In this document: positions 32,419 to 43,781 of the stretch, piece after piece
How positions within the stretch are numbered: position 1 is the stretch's first letter
Layout of the letters: each line of letters starts with the position of its first letter
NCBI GenBank assembly: GCA_020205615.1
Contig: JAINUW010000482.1
Location: forward strand, 603,501 to 667,500
DNA from: Panax quinquefolius
Lineage: Eukaryota > Streptophyta > Magnoliopsida > Apiales > Araliaceae
DNA length: 64,000 nucleotides
Direction of reading: 5' to 3'
The notes under the pieces: model-generated
The model's input: only the letters and a program-made list of their open reading frames with translations
Told to the model about the DNA's origin: nothing
Databases searched by the model: none
Translations under genes and position numbers: made by a program

Positions 32419-33386
32419 AACACATACAACTCCACAACTGCAACCATCCAAACTTAAGTTGGTCAAATAATCAAGGAAATCAACAAAATCAATTTCAGCC
32501 GAATCAACAATTTCATTCACAGCCATCTCAGCCACAGTTTACACCAAGACCACCTTTTCCACCGGGATTTTCTCAACAACAACATCACACTCCAGCTGCA
32601 CCTCAGCAAGAAAAGAAATCAGAAATGGAGGAGATTATGATGAAGTATATGGCGAATACAGAATTGATGATCAAAAGCCAAGCAATGGCTATTAAAAATC
32701 TGGAAACTCAAATGGGTCAAATGGTGAGCATGGTTAACAACAGACCCTAGGGTTCATTGCCAAGTACTACAAAGGCAAATCCAAGAAGAGAAGGGAAGGA
32801 ACAGTGTCAGGCGATAACACTTAGGTCCTGGGAAGCAAATTGTGCGAGAAATCCACCAAAGCGACTGCAGCGCCATGTTTTAAGGAGAAGAAGCATGGCC
32901 GCATGAGGAAGAAAATGTATCTGCTGAGAAAGAAAATAAGGAAGATTCTGAGTTACAGCAGGAACAGGAGGGTAAAGCAGGTTCAGTTGAGAAGCCCATG
33001 AGTAAAACACCATTAGTTCACCCTCCGGTTTCGTATCCACAGAGATTAAATAAGCAGAGGGAAGATAAGCAGTTCAGCAAGTTCTTGGAGGTCTTTAAAA
33101 AGCTGCAGATTAACATACCTTTCGCTGAGGCATTGAAACAGATGCCAAGTTATGCAAAGTTCATGAGGGGTATATTGTCAAGGAAGAGGAGATTAGAAGA
33201 GTTTGAGACAGTGGCCTTGAAAGAGGAATGCAGTGCAGTGCTTCAGCACAAACTACCTCCAAAGCTGAAGGATCCGGGCAGTTTCACAATTCCATGCACG
33301 ATCGAAAAGATGAACTTTAGTTAATGTCTATGTGATCTTGGGGCAAGTATCAATTTGATGCCCTTGTCAGTATTCAATCAGTTGGG
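32419..33386 (+). pseudogene. Athila gag C-terminus and start of protease
   Basis: After the frameshift, Q/N/P-rich sequence leads to an open stretch (32998-33324) with PPVSYPQRLNKQ, KFLEVFKKLQINIPFAEAL and MPSYAKFMRGILS, the conserved Athila Gag-PR junction. A TAA near 33322 is followed in the same frame by [15 protein letters not shown], the Athila protease active site (D-L-G-A-S), at 33325-33375. A frame change near 33385 joins it to the pol frame. Confidence 0.85.
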
Positions 33387-34028
33387 ATGCGGGCTCCAAG
33401 GCCGACAAATATTTCTTTACAGTTAGCTGACAGATCTATCACTTATCCACGGAGAATTGTTGAAGATGTATTGGTGAAAGTGGATAAATTCATCTTTTTG
33501 GCTGACTTCATCATTTTGGATTACGAGGAAGATAAGAGTATACCAATCATACTGGGGAGACCATTCCTAGCTACAGGAAGGACCTTGATAGACATTCAGA
33601 AAGGGGAACTCACTATGCATGTTCATGATTAGGAGGTTACCTTTAAAGTATTCAAGGCAATGAAGTTTCCGATAGATGAAGAGGAATGCTTCAGGGTTGA
33701 TTTGGTAGACCAGGTCTTGAATGATAAAGTGGAGAATCTGGTGGGTTATGAACCGTTGAGAAGTGTTATGGTTGGGAATTCAAAATTAAAGGATGAGGAA
33801 TTTGAAGAACTTGTGCAATTTCTTGATACTACTCCGCAGTTCAGAAATTTCAAAACTCCTGTTGAGCCATTGAAGAAAGCTGGAGAGTCATCAGTAAAAT
33901 TAAAGCCATCTCTTAAGACACCTCCAAACCTTGAATTGAAACCACTTCCGGACCATCTAAGGTATGCATTTTTAAATAAAGATTCAAAGCTACCTGTGAT
34001 TATTTCTTCTGCACTAACATCTTTTTAG
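33387..34028 (+). pseudogene. Athila protease C-terminal half and PR-RT linker
   Basis: The frame shared with the rest of pol begins here. [34 protein letters not shown] and [11 protein letters not shown] (flap-side LGRPF motif) complete the aspartic protease; then a TAG at 33630, KAMKFP and an acidic linker ending PDHLRYAFLN. A TAG at 34026 separates it from RT. Both stops fall where related elements usually have Gln, consistent with CAG to TAG. Confidence 0.85.
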
Positions 34029-34871
34029 GAGGAAAAACTGCTACGAGTCCTTAGAGAGTTTAAGTCAGCTATTGGATGGACTATAGCAGATATTAAAGGG
34101 ATCAGCCCTTCGTTTTGCATGCATAAGATCCTGCTGGAAGATGATAGTAAGTCGTCGGTGGAGCAACAAAGAAGACTTAATCCGATAATGAAAGAAGTGG
34201 TCAAGAAAGAAGTATTGAAATGGATTGATGCAGGCATAATCTATCCAATTTTAGACAGTTCATGGGTGAACCCAGTGCAATGTGTACCGAAAAAGGGTGG
34301 TATAACCGTGGTTTCAAATGAGAATAATGAGTTAATTCCAACACGAACAGTGATGGGGTGGAGAGTTTGCATGGACTATCGCAGGCTTAACAAAGCTACG
34401 AGGAAAGATCATTTCCCACTACCTTTTATCGATCAGATGTTTGATAGACTAATGGGTTATGAGTATTATTGCCTTCTGGACTGTTATTCAGGCTACAATC
34501 AGATTGTTATAGCTCCAGAAGACCAGGAAAAGACAACCTTCACATGTCCATACGACACGTTTGCTTTCAAAAGGATGTTTTTCGGGTTGTGCAATGCTCC
34601 AGCCACCTTTCAAAGATGCATGATGGCTATTTTTTCGGATATGGTGGAACAGAATGTGGAGGTCTTTATGGATGATTTCTCAGTCTTCGGGGACTCGTTT
34701 GATTTATGCCTTGAGAATTTGGTGATGGTCTTGAGAAGGTGTGTTGAAACGAATTTAGTATTGAATTGGGAAAAGTGTCATTTTATGGTACAAGAAGGAA
34801 TTATATTGGGACACAAAGTTTTGAAGAAATGACTTGAGGTGGACAGGGCTAAGCTGAAAACTATTTAGAAC
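34029..34871 (+). pseudogene. Athila reverse transcriptase, catalytic motifs intact
   Basis: EEKLLRVLREFKSAIGWTIADIKGI, then fingers and palm: WIDAGIIYPILDSSWVNPVQ, CMDYRRLNKATRKDHFPLPF, LLDCYSGYNQI (first Asp present, Gly to Cys), FAFKRMFFGLCNAPATFQRCM, and VFMDDFSVFG with the catalytic DD at about 34665-34675. A TGA at 34830 and a TAG near 34867 follow, both in the thumb/connection (LEVDRAKLKTI). It would copy element RNA to cDNA within the particle. Apart from stops the domain is full length. Confidence 0.92.
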
Positions 34872-35549
34872 TTGCCACCACCTACTTCAGTAAAAGGTGT
34901 TCGCAGTTTTCTCGGACATGCAGGTTTCTACCGCAGATTCATCAAGGACTTCTCCAAGATAACTAAACCACTATGCAGTTTATTGGAGAAGGATTCACAG
35001 TTTAATTTTGATGAGGCTTGTGTGTCGACATTTGAGCACTTAAAGGGGAAATTAACTTCGGCACCAGTAATTACTGCACCAGATTGGGATTTGCCGTTTG
35101 AGTTGATGTGTGATGCCAGTGATTATGTTGTGGGGGCTGTTTTGGGGCAGAGAAAGGAGAAAATTTTTCATGTGATATATTATGCCAGCAAGACCCTTAT
35201 AGATGCGCAGTTGAACTACACCACCACCGAGAAAGAGTTATTGGGGTTGGTGTATGCCTTTGATAAATTTCGAACATATCTGATTGGTACAAAGGTGATT
35301 GTGTACACGGATCACACGGCAATTCAACATTTAGTGGCAAAGAAGGATGCAAAACCCCGTTTGATCAGATGGATATTATTATTGCAGGAATTTGATTTGG
35401 AGATCAAGGAAAAAAAGGGCACTGAAAACTAAGTGGCGGACAACTTATCTCAACTAGAGAATCCGGAAAGGGAGGCAAACGATAAAGTTGTAATTAATGA
35501 ATCCTTTCCAGATGAGCAGTTGTTTGTGGTGAAAGGGGAAGTGCCATAG
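34872..35549 (+). pseudogene. Athila RNase H
   Basis: The connection [30 protein letters not shown] is followed by RNase [21 protein letters not shown] (first Asp), [24 protein letters not shown] (Glu), [13 protein letters not shown] (Asp). After the TAA at 35430 the frame reads VADNLSQLE, the ADxLSR-type end, and a TAG at 35547 sits where LPWFADYANYLV-type elements have Trp. It degrades the RNA strand of the hybrid. Same frame as RT. Confidence 0.9.
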
Positions 35550-36830
35550 TTTGCAGACTATGCAAACTATTTGGTAAGTAAGATGGTACCTTCTAACTTA
35601 GTGGGTCCTCAAAAGAAAAAATTTATTTATGATGTCAAATGGTATATATGGGATGAGTCGTATTTGTTTAAACAGTGTGCTGATCAAATGATAAGAAGGT
35701 GTATCCCACATAGCGAGACTGAGGGGATTTTACAGGATTGTCACGCTTCTTTATATGGGGGTCACTATGGTGGAGAGCGAACAGCGGCTGGAGTGCTACA
35801 AGCAGGATTCTACAGGCCGACAATTTTCAAGGATACGTACAGTTTCGTCCAGAGATGTGATAGATGTCAGAGAGTGGGGAACATTTCGAAAAGAAATGAA
35901 ATGCCATTGAATATAATCCTCGAAGTAGAAATTTTTGATGTTTGGGGGATTGATTTCATGGGCCCTTTTATCTCTTCTTGTGGAAATCTTTACCTCTTGC
36001 TCGTAGTGGAATATGTGTCGAAATGGGTAGAAGTGGAAGCTCTTCCAATAAATGATGCCAAACTAGTCCTCAGGTTTTTACAGAAGAGTATTTTCACGAG
36101 GTTTGGGACGCCTAGGGCCATCATTAGTGATGAAGGCAGTCATTTCTACAACAAGCAGTTTATAGCTTTGTTGGCTAAGTATGGGGTGAACCATCGCATC
36201 GCTACAGCTTATCACCCACAAACGAATAGCCAAGTAGAAGTGTAAAATTGAGAAGTTAAAAGAATCCTTAAAAAAGTTGTGAATCCCACGAGGAAGGATT
36301 GGTCTTTAAAGCTTGATGATGTTGTTTGGGCATATAAGACTGCATACAAAACTCCATTGGGCATGTCACCTTTCCAGCTAGTCTACGGCAAAGCATGTCA
36401 CCTGCCTATGGAGCTAGAGTATAAAGCATATTGGGTGATTCGGAAGCTGAATTTTGATTTAAAAATTGTAGGGGAGAAACGCCTACTCCAACTCAACTAG
36501 TTGGATGAATTCAGATTACAGGCGTATGAAAATTCAAAGTTGTACAAGGAGAAGGTGAAGAAATGGCATGATTGCAAGATCATAGAGAGAACATTCGAGC
36601 CGGGACAGAGAGTTTTTCTTTTCAATTCTAGACTTAAACTTTTTCCTGGAAAGCTAAAATCAAGATGGTCGGGGTCATTTACAGTGAAGACTGTTTTCCC
36701 GCAGAGTGCCATAGAAGTGTTTGATAAGTTACCGGACAAGCCATTTAAAGTGAATGGACAACGACTGAAGCATTACTTTGGTGGCGAGGTTGACAGACAA
36801 AAAGTCACCTCAATTCTTTCCTCGATATGA
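35550..36830 (+). pseudogene. Athila integrase
   Basis: The zinc domain has HASLYGGHYGG...CDRCQ (about 35743-35868). The catalytic D,D,E survive: WGIDFMGPF (about 35944), AIISDEGSHF (about 36118), and the Glu in NSQVEV just before a TAA at 36243. A TGA at 36249 follows, then [45 protein letters not shown] and, past a TAG at 36498, the C-terminal LDEFRLQAYENSKLYKEKVKKWHD...GQRVFLFNSRLKLFPGKLKSRWSGSF. Ends TGA 36830. No frameshift in 1.28 kb. It would insert cDNA; no chromodomain is present, as expected for Athila. Confidence 0.92.
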
Positions 36831-37591
36831 AATTCAGAGACAGTCAAGCTAATTGACTATAACTTAGCGCTTGATAGGAGGCAACCCATTGTTTCTATCT
36901 CTACTGTTTATATTTATTCTATTTAGTTTGTTTTTCGTTAGTTCAGTTTTATATGTAGTTATGATAGGTTGATAGCTTTCCATAAATAACTTAGTAGCTG
37001 AATGTGGATCTGATGGTATTTGTACATAGCATAAAAATTATGGTGTAAAGATAGATATTCATGCTTAGTCAGTAATCCATGCATTGACAGTGTTTATTGA
37101 TGTCTGTGTAGGTATCTTGGACTGAAGTCAGTACTGTATTGAAATATTGGAAAGGAAAGTTGGCGGTCACAGAAAAAGCGAGGGCCTTGCCACGCTGTGA
37201 TGAATTGTCAGATAAATCGCGCACCCGCGTTGTATGTATGTGCAAGAGAGAAATATCCACTCGCATACCGCGCCACAACTTTCATGTCAAACCCATGTCA
37301 ACACACAATTGATAACCGATTTTGAAAAAAAATTGGGTTTTAAAATAGGTGTTGTGACTCATTTCTTCTATCATTTGAAATCACACAAAGGCGTTTTCCC
37401 TTGTTCTCACCAAAACGCACGACTTCTCATCTTCAAGTCATTACTAATTGCTCTACTACCCACGATTCTACCCACGTTCAACCTCTACTCAACCTCTACA
37501 TTGATAAATCTAGGGTTTCGGTGGGTTTTTGAAATTCAAGTTTGGGAGTTATCAGTTCATCAATAAGTGTTCATCTTCAACAGTCAAAGAA
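36831..37591 (+). other. Athila spacer between pol and third ORF
   Basis: No supported coding. At 37195-37275 it contains two GC modules like those in the LTR (ATCGCGCACCCGCGTTG, CTCGCATACCGCGCCA). Confidence 0.55.
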
Positions 37592-38673
37592 ATGGTTCCT
37601 AAGCGAGCTCGCTCTGTTTCTTCGTCATCATCGTCTTTCTCTAGCAGTCAAGGGGAGGATGTGGTGGATCATACAAAATTTCTCGGTCTAGAAGCACAAA
37701 TAGAGTATTATATAATCGTGGCAAAGATGTTTGTGAAGGAACGGGGTTTCAAGCCTGAAAAGAAGGATGGCCAGTTATGGGATATGTTTTGCGAGAGAGG
37801 ATGGGTTGGTCTGACTGCAACTCCTATGGTTGCCCCTATGGGTATTGTTCGAGAATTTTATGCGAATGCAAAAGACACTATGAGTGGGTTATCTATGGTT
37901 TGAGGAGTTCAAGTAGATTTCTGACCTCCCACAATCAGAGCAATTTTCAGAATACTCGACACACCACCGACTGGGTATGATAATCGGGTCGAGGCTGCGC
38001 GTTTGGCAACTGATCTGGAAGTAGTCATTACTGATTTATGCGTTCCAGGAATGAAGTGGAATTATAGGGTAGGAATGAATCAGCCTAGAACTTTCCCAGC
38101 CTCAGCCTTGAATCGGTATGCCAAAGCGTGGAATTTGTTTATATGTGCAAAGCTCATTCCGTCGACTCATCAGCATGAAATCACAACTAAGAGGGCTATC
38201 ATTCTATGGGGGATAGTCACAGGCAAGTACATTGATGTGGGTCACCTCATTCATCAAAATATGTTACGTTATATGCGGGAGAGCACTACGGGGAGTATTC
38301 CACATGCGTCGGTTGTAGCTAGCCTGTGTGCCCATCAAGGAGTCCAGTGGGGTAATGGACAACTACAGAACCCCGGCCAGGATATCACTCATGCGACTAT
38401 TGCCAAATTTGAGGATTGGGCGGGGGGTATACCACACCCGAGAGGAAAAGGCTTTATCATTCAATCCACATTCTCAGTGCCTCCACCATAGCCCACACAG
38501 AAAGCAAGCGGAACGCTCGGCTCAAGCAATCGATGCATCGGGGATCGGCGACTCGAAGGTTGGAGCGAAAGGTCGACGCGATGTACGACAACTTTGAAGC
38601 GTTTGCTACGGGTCGGATGAGGTCGCTCACGGAGGCGTTTGCACAGCAAGGGACCATGCTTGAGTGGCCATAG
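37592..38673 (+). pseudogene. Athila post-pol ORF (env-position; putative plant transposon protein domain)
   Basis: ATG at 37592 opens a Ser-rich basic N-terminus (VPKRARSVSSSSSS). The same frame runs to 38491 with stops at 37901 and 37922. It contains VKERGFKPEK, GLTATPMVAPMGIVREFYAN, GVQVDF, then ASALNRYAKAWNLFICAKLIPSTH and RAIILWGIVTGKYIDVGHLI, a block I know from the 'putative plant transposon protein' family found after pol in Athila elements. A frameshift near 38490 leads to a coiled-coil-like tail (RRLERKVDAMYDNFEAFATG) ending TAG 38673. The slot is that of the Athila env-like gene, but I see no signal peptide or membrane segment. Confidence 0.75.
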
Positions 38674-40102
38674 TTCGGGACGGTCGTGCCATATCCACCA
38701 CCGGATTCACCACCCGATGAGGGTTATGCAGCTGAGCAGTAGGGGAGTTTCTCTAACCCTATACCTTCATTCATTGAGGCAATGAATATTATAAGTTTGG
38801 GGGTATTGGGGTAGTAGTGTAGTTGCATATAGTATTTCCATGTTCATTTTAAAGTTTCATGTTTAGTTAAAAAATAAAAAATAAAGTTTGCATGTTCTGT
38901 TTTTAGTCATCATTAATTGTGTTAGTTTATGTTTAGTTGCATTTGTTGTTTAGTGCATGTCTCACAAATTCTAGCTTTGTAGAAGTTATGTCCAGTCAAT
39001 GATGAGTTTGAATCTTGAAGTATATTTGAATTTAATGGATAGCTTAAGCTTAACTATAGTGTTTTATATGATATGATTCATGATGCTGTTTAGATGCTTT
39101 CGGTTTGCACTGCCGTGTTCACAATTGCTTGTAAGAATAAGAATTATGTGTTGCATTGCTTGATAGAAAATGTTTTTTTAAAAAAAGAGAATTATGTAGA
39201 AGATGGATTTAGACTGTACAAAACATTGATAATTAAACTTTGGGAACACATGGGTATGCTATATAAAAAAATAGCAATAACGTGGCTAGTCTTATTTCGG
39301 GGCCCTTGTTACTTGAGTAAGTACGCCCGTAGGGGTGTCTTAACACCTAGCGCCCTAAGGTCTTTCATGGTCTGGGAGTCGTTGGTTGAAAGCTCGCTAA
39401 GGGGTAGCACTGTTAGCTTAATGGAATGAGGCATTGCATAGTCATGTGAAAAAAAGAAAAAGCAATAACGTGGCTAGTCTTATTTTGGGGCCCTTGTTAC
39501 TTGAGTAAGTATGCCCGTAGGGATGTCTTAACACCTAGCGCCCTAAGGTCTTTTATGGTCTGGGAGTCATTGGTTGAAAGCTCGCTAAGGGGTAGCATTG
39601 TTAGCCTAATGGAATGAGGCATTGCACAGTCATGTGAAAAAATAAAGGAAAAAATAATAGCAATAAACACCGCGGGAAAGAGCGAAAATCACCCTCGTGA
39701 GTAGAAATAAAGCAGTTAAAGCCATTGTTGAACCTTAGTTCGTTTTGATATGTTGGAACAGTCTTTGTTGTATAAGTATACATGAATCTTGATTTGGACT
39801 ATAATTTTCTATGTTGAGCAGTTAAGCATGTGTATTCTTGACTTAGTCAAGTTTTGGTGAACACAACACACACATAGCATTTTTATAGCATGTATGGATT
39901 ACTTGAGTGTATGATATTATGTCTATGGCTTAGTTTGAAGTTTCAATTTTGAATCCGGATAATTCACTGAGGCATGTTGGACTGAAATTCTGTTATAGTT
40001 GGAAGAATGTGAGACTCGTTTGCATCATGATATAGTTGCATAGTATGTAGTTGCATTTTTAGTTTTTATATAGTATGCATTGCTTGAGGGCAAGCAATAG
40101 TT
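38674..40102 (+). other. Athila 3' untranslated region
   Basis: No coding signal. It contains one 188-bp tandem duplication and ends in a region rich in GAGGGCAAGCAATAG just before the PPT. Confidence 0.6.
39273..39648. repeat. 188-bp tandem duplication
   Basis: AGCAATAACGTGGCTAGTCT begins at 39273 and again at 39461. The two 188-bp units differ at only a handful of positions; a rump of a third starts near 39658. It contains the conserved Athila 3' tract around GGTCTGGGAGTC. Confidence 0.92.
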
Positions 40103-40118
40103 CAAGTTTGGGGGTATT
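40103..40118 (+). other. Athila polypurine tract
   Basis: CAAGTTTGGGGGTATT immediately before the 3' LTR TG. The same GTTTGGGGGTAT occurs (minus strand) at 45564-45576 in the short Athila-like element. Confidence 0.8.
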
Positions 40119-41655
40119 TGATAAATGGGTTTTATACCTACTTATTGGATATCAATTCACGAGAATTATGCCCATCTCAAGTACATTTTAGTATGTTTTT
40201 AGTTGCATTTTGTGTTATTTTGCATTGCATATACTGAGAACTCCATTGGTGTGAAAGTGCAGGAAATGGCATAGCTCGGCGTTGGTTGGAGGAAATGAAG
40301 CTAATGGAGGTTTGGCACGAGGTACAAGTGGAGATAAGGGATTGAACTGTGATGAAGGAACAAGCAACAAGCAGTGGAGCAACATGAGCAGCAGCAGAAC
40401 ACAAGATTGCAGATTGCAGGAGCCACACGGCCGCACAGCTGAATAGGCTGGGACACGCGCACCCGTGCCATCAACCGGACAGAGCTGATTTTACACACGC
40501 GCGCCCGCGCCATGTTAATGAAGGGATCGCGCACGGTCGCGCATGTCATTGACTGCAGTTGCTGACTTTATTTTATTTTTGAAATTTTAAGAGTTTGAGT
40601 GGGTTAAAACTATTCTGGTTGGTACCAGACGTGATCATCTACTATTTTTATGAGTTTTTCATAATAAAGAACTAGGGTTCTAAACTTGGAGAGATTTCCA
40701 ACGAAGATCCAAGCATAGACTTAATATTTTCTACTTCTTCTTTGGAATTCAATCATTGTTTATGAACTACTTTTATGTTGCTGGAGAATATTAAGGATTT
40801 GAACATCACGTTTGGATTATAATCAGCAATTGGGTTTCAATTATTTTTAGTTATTTTCCATGTGTTGCTTTAATCCCATAATGGTTTTCGGTTCAACAAT
40901 GAACTAAACTCCATTATGGGATTTTAAAGGATTTTAATATGTAGTCTAATTGATTGCTTGATTGCTGGATTGTTTGTGTATCATCAGAAATTTCTATTAT
41001 GGTTGATTTGGATGCATGAATTATTGATCACCATTCATTTTATGTGCTTGTGTGGAGTTGAAAAATGACATGCGAGTATGGTTGTAATCATGATAGCATG
41101 CGTATATGGGGCTGATTTGCTTAGCTTTATATTTCGTGAACCAGATAGAAATATATTGTTTCACCATGTGAGTTATATAAGGGCTTGTGCTTAAATTCAA
41201 TATGGCTACAATTTTATATAGAAATATAGTGAGGTTGGTTTTATTGATGATTACATGGTGTCTATTGTATGTGGATGTTATGTAAGTAGGTCATAATACA
41301 TTAAAAAATGGTTATGTCTACATTCGTGCTCTTGGCTAATTTTCTGTGATACGTGAATAGTCTTGCATGACGGTGGTAATTAGATGAATTATTAAATGAA
41401 GTTAGGATCCCATTATTTCCAGATTTGATTTATTACATTAATATTCTTCTTCTATTCATTAGTTGAGATTCGAGTAATTCAAAATCATAAGTATTCGTTT
41501 AAGCATATATAAATAGTGATATAGTTGGTGCATAATAATTAAATTTTAAAACCTTTCTTCGTGGATCGATACTTTACTTACTCTGTATTACTTGTTGACC
41601 CATGTATGCTTGCATGAGTTAGAGTCCTTTTGTTAGAACTAAAAAGGTGGCAACA
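40119..41655 (+). repeat. Athila 3' LTR (1537 bp)
   Basis: TGATAAATGGG...GGTGGCAACA, followed by AATTG and the rest of the copia B LTR. It retains GC modules at 40425-40545 (GCGCACCCGTGC, GCGCGCCCGCGC, GCGCACGGTCGCGC) that are decayed in the 5' LTR. Confidence 0.93.
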
Positions 41656-41660
41656 AATTG

Positions 41661-42518
41661 TTCTAATTGATTTATTCACAACCGATTTAATATGGAGAAC
41701 CTAAAGGGTCACACCATAAAAGGAAGAATAATTATTTAAGAAATTAATGGCATAATCATAATAATATGTTAAGTATATTTAATTTAATCTATGGTGATAG
41801 AATAAATTAAATAGCTTAATATTTATTATTTAATATTTTAGAGATATTAAATATAAATTAATAAGAGAGTCTTATTAATATTATTACAATTGTTATTATT
41901 TTAATTTCTAAAAGAGTTTAGGAATTAATTTAATATAAGTACTCTCATTTATTCCTAATAGGATTAGGAGGGAAAATTAGTTAAAGGAGTTTAATTAATT
42001 ATCCCTAATAAAATTAGGGAGCCCATTTAATTAAAAGAGTTTAAATAAATAAATAATACCTTATTTTAATTAAATAGGGTTACCTAATATCTTTATAAGA
42101 GGAGTCTTAAATCAGATATCAGATATACGCAATTCCAATTGTTGGAGAGTACGCCCCCTTTTTCTATAGAGATAGGAAAACTAGGGTTTGAGCCAATACA
42201 CCCTTCTTCTTGAAAATTCTTCTTCCTTGGTGGATCACCTCTAGAGGCCATACACTTGGGCAGCTAACATTGATCAAAGGAAGGAATCTACCCGGAGATT
42301 CAAGGAGATCGCGGAGAAGTAGGAGGTGAACTCGTACCTGTGGAAGCTCGTATCTACAAGGGTATGATTCCATAACTTCTTGTTCTTCGTTTAAACTAAT
42401 AATATGTATAAAGGATGATCCGGGTAATTGGTTTGTGAAAAATTTTAAAATCTAATTTTATTTTGCTTCCGCTATTTTTGCAATTTGATTGCTACTTTGA
42501 TTTTCACAAAACCTAACA
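41661..42518 (+). mobile_element. Copia B 5' LTR, second part
   Basis: Resumes after the AATTG duplication and ends CCTAACA at 42518. TATA-like CTTTATAAGA at 42091. It contains the wobble version of the GGAG-loop hairpin and CCCTAAT-AAA-ATTAGGG (42003-42019). Minus-strand short frames here and at 59047-59301 are LTR duplicates of each other, not genes. Confidence 0.9.
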
Positions 42519-42519
42519 G

Positions 42520-42532
42520 TGGCATCAGAGCC
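42520..42532 (+). other. Copia B primer binding site TGGCATCAGAGCC
   Basis: One base after the LTR end; identical to the site at 6000. Confidence 0.9.
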
Positions 42533-42690
42533 AAACTTTATGCTAATTATTAATTGTTTTGATTCCATATATGTATGGGTATGTATTTAGAATAATTTAT
42601 TGGACATAATTTTGTTGTATAAAATTTATTTAAAAAAAACGGTTATCAAAATTCACGATATCCGTTATTTTGTGATTTAGTTGTAATTTA

Positions 42691-42768
<78 letters not shown>

Positions 42769-43776
42769 TTATAGTATTAGTAATCATGTCATGCTCTGAA
42801 TCTGTGATTCACGTTCACGTGATATATATATTATATATATAACATACGGATATATTATATATATATATATTATTATTATTATTTTTAATAATTTTATAAT
42901 TAAAATAAAGAGTTTATTTTAATCTTAAAATTGGATTTCATGCAACTTAAAATTGCCCATTAAATGATATTCATATATATATGGAATGATTTTATTTATT
43001 GATACATATGATGATATGTATGATAATAAATGAGATTGATTATGGACTATTGACCAATGTGATTGGATTTATTTTGGTTGGATGTTTGAATGAATGGGTT
43101 TTATTAAATAGGATCTGTGTATCTCGTCTTTTCTGGTTTTCTTCTTGATGTAAATTCGATCTCTCTCCTATGTACTTCCCCTTGACTGTTGATCAATGTT
43201 TCTATTTAAATTAAATAGTTTATGTAATAGGATTAGTTAGAATTTTTTTGAAGAACCGGCGATCAAGGAGCAAGGAGCGCTCGAAGACCCGTTTGTAATG
43301 GAACCCGGGTTTAAATGTAATAGTTATATTTAAATGTTTATTCTTGCACCCTAGGGTTTGTCCTTTTGGTTCACTTGGTGGCTCTAGTGAACCAAACTAG
43401 AATAAAAGTCCATAATCAATCCGGGTAGAATATAGTATTCTATATGTGCATGCTAGTATTATATATATTATATATTATTCAAACATGCTTCGCATGTTTA
43501 ATAATATGATGCGTATTTTATATATATATATTTGCATGTGCGCTAAACAAGATGAGACTAATAATAACAAACCCCTCAATGAAATTATATTAAGTTGTAA
43601 CGTTCAAAGATATTTAGAATATCTAACGTCGCCTTCTAGCATGATAAAAATAAGAGAGTCTTGAATATTTAATATGAGTTTGTTATGCACACACAAAGCG
43701 AGTATTAAATATTTGAGATGTTGTTTTTATTACATTTGATGTTTATAAGGAATTGAACATTACCGCTTTGTTGTGC
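42533..43776 (+). other. Copia B leader, first part
   Basis: No coding. A long TA microsatellite at about 42694-42766, smaller TA runs to 42870, a single GAG-loop hairpin at 42896-42920, and TTGTG-NNNN-CACAA-type mini-hairpins near its end. It is interrupted by the element at 43782 and continues at 49900-50361. Confidence 0.7.
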
Positions 43777-43781
43777 ACACA

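Larger units (their letters stand above)
29699..41655 (+). mobile_element. Complete Athila-type element, 11.96 kb
   Basis: LTRs at 29699-31253 and 40119-41655, PBS TGGCGCCGTTGCCGGGGA, gag, PR, RT, RNase H, integrase, a further ORF after pol and PPT, all in Athila order. Target duplication AATTG is perfect (29694-29698 and 41656-41660). The host is the 5' LTR of copia B. Pol is in one frame but carries about nine stops, so the element is not autonomous. The LTRs are highly similar except in GC modules, suggesting fairly recent insertion. Confidence 0.93.

Noticed and set aside
42164..42373. Minus-strand 69-codon frame repeated at 59047-59301
   Set aside because: Again an LTR pair; it lies downstream of the LTR TATA box on the opposite strand and has no recognisable domain.
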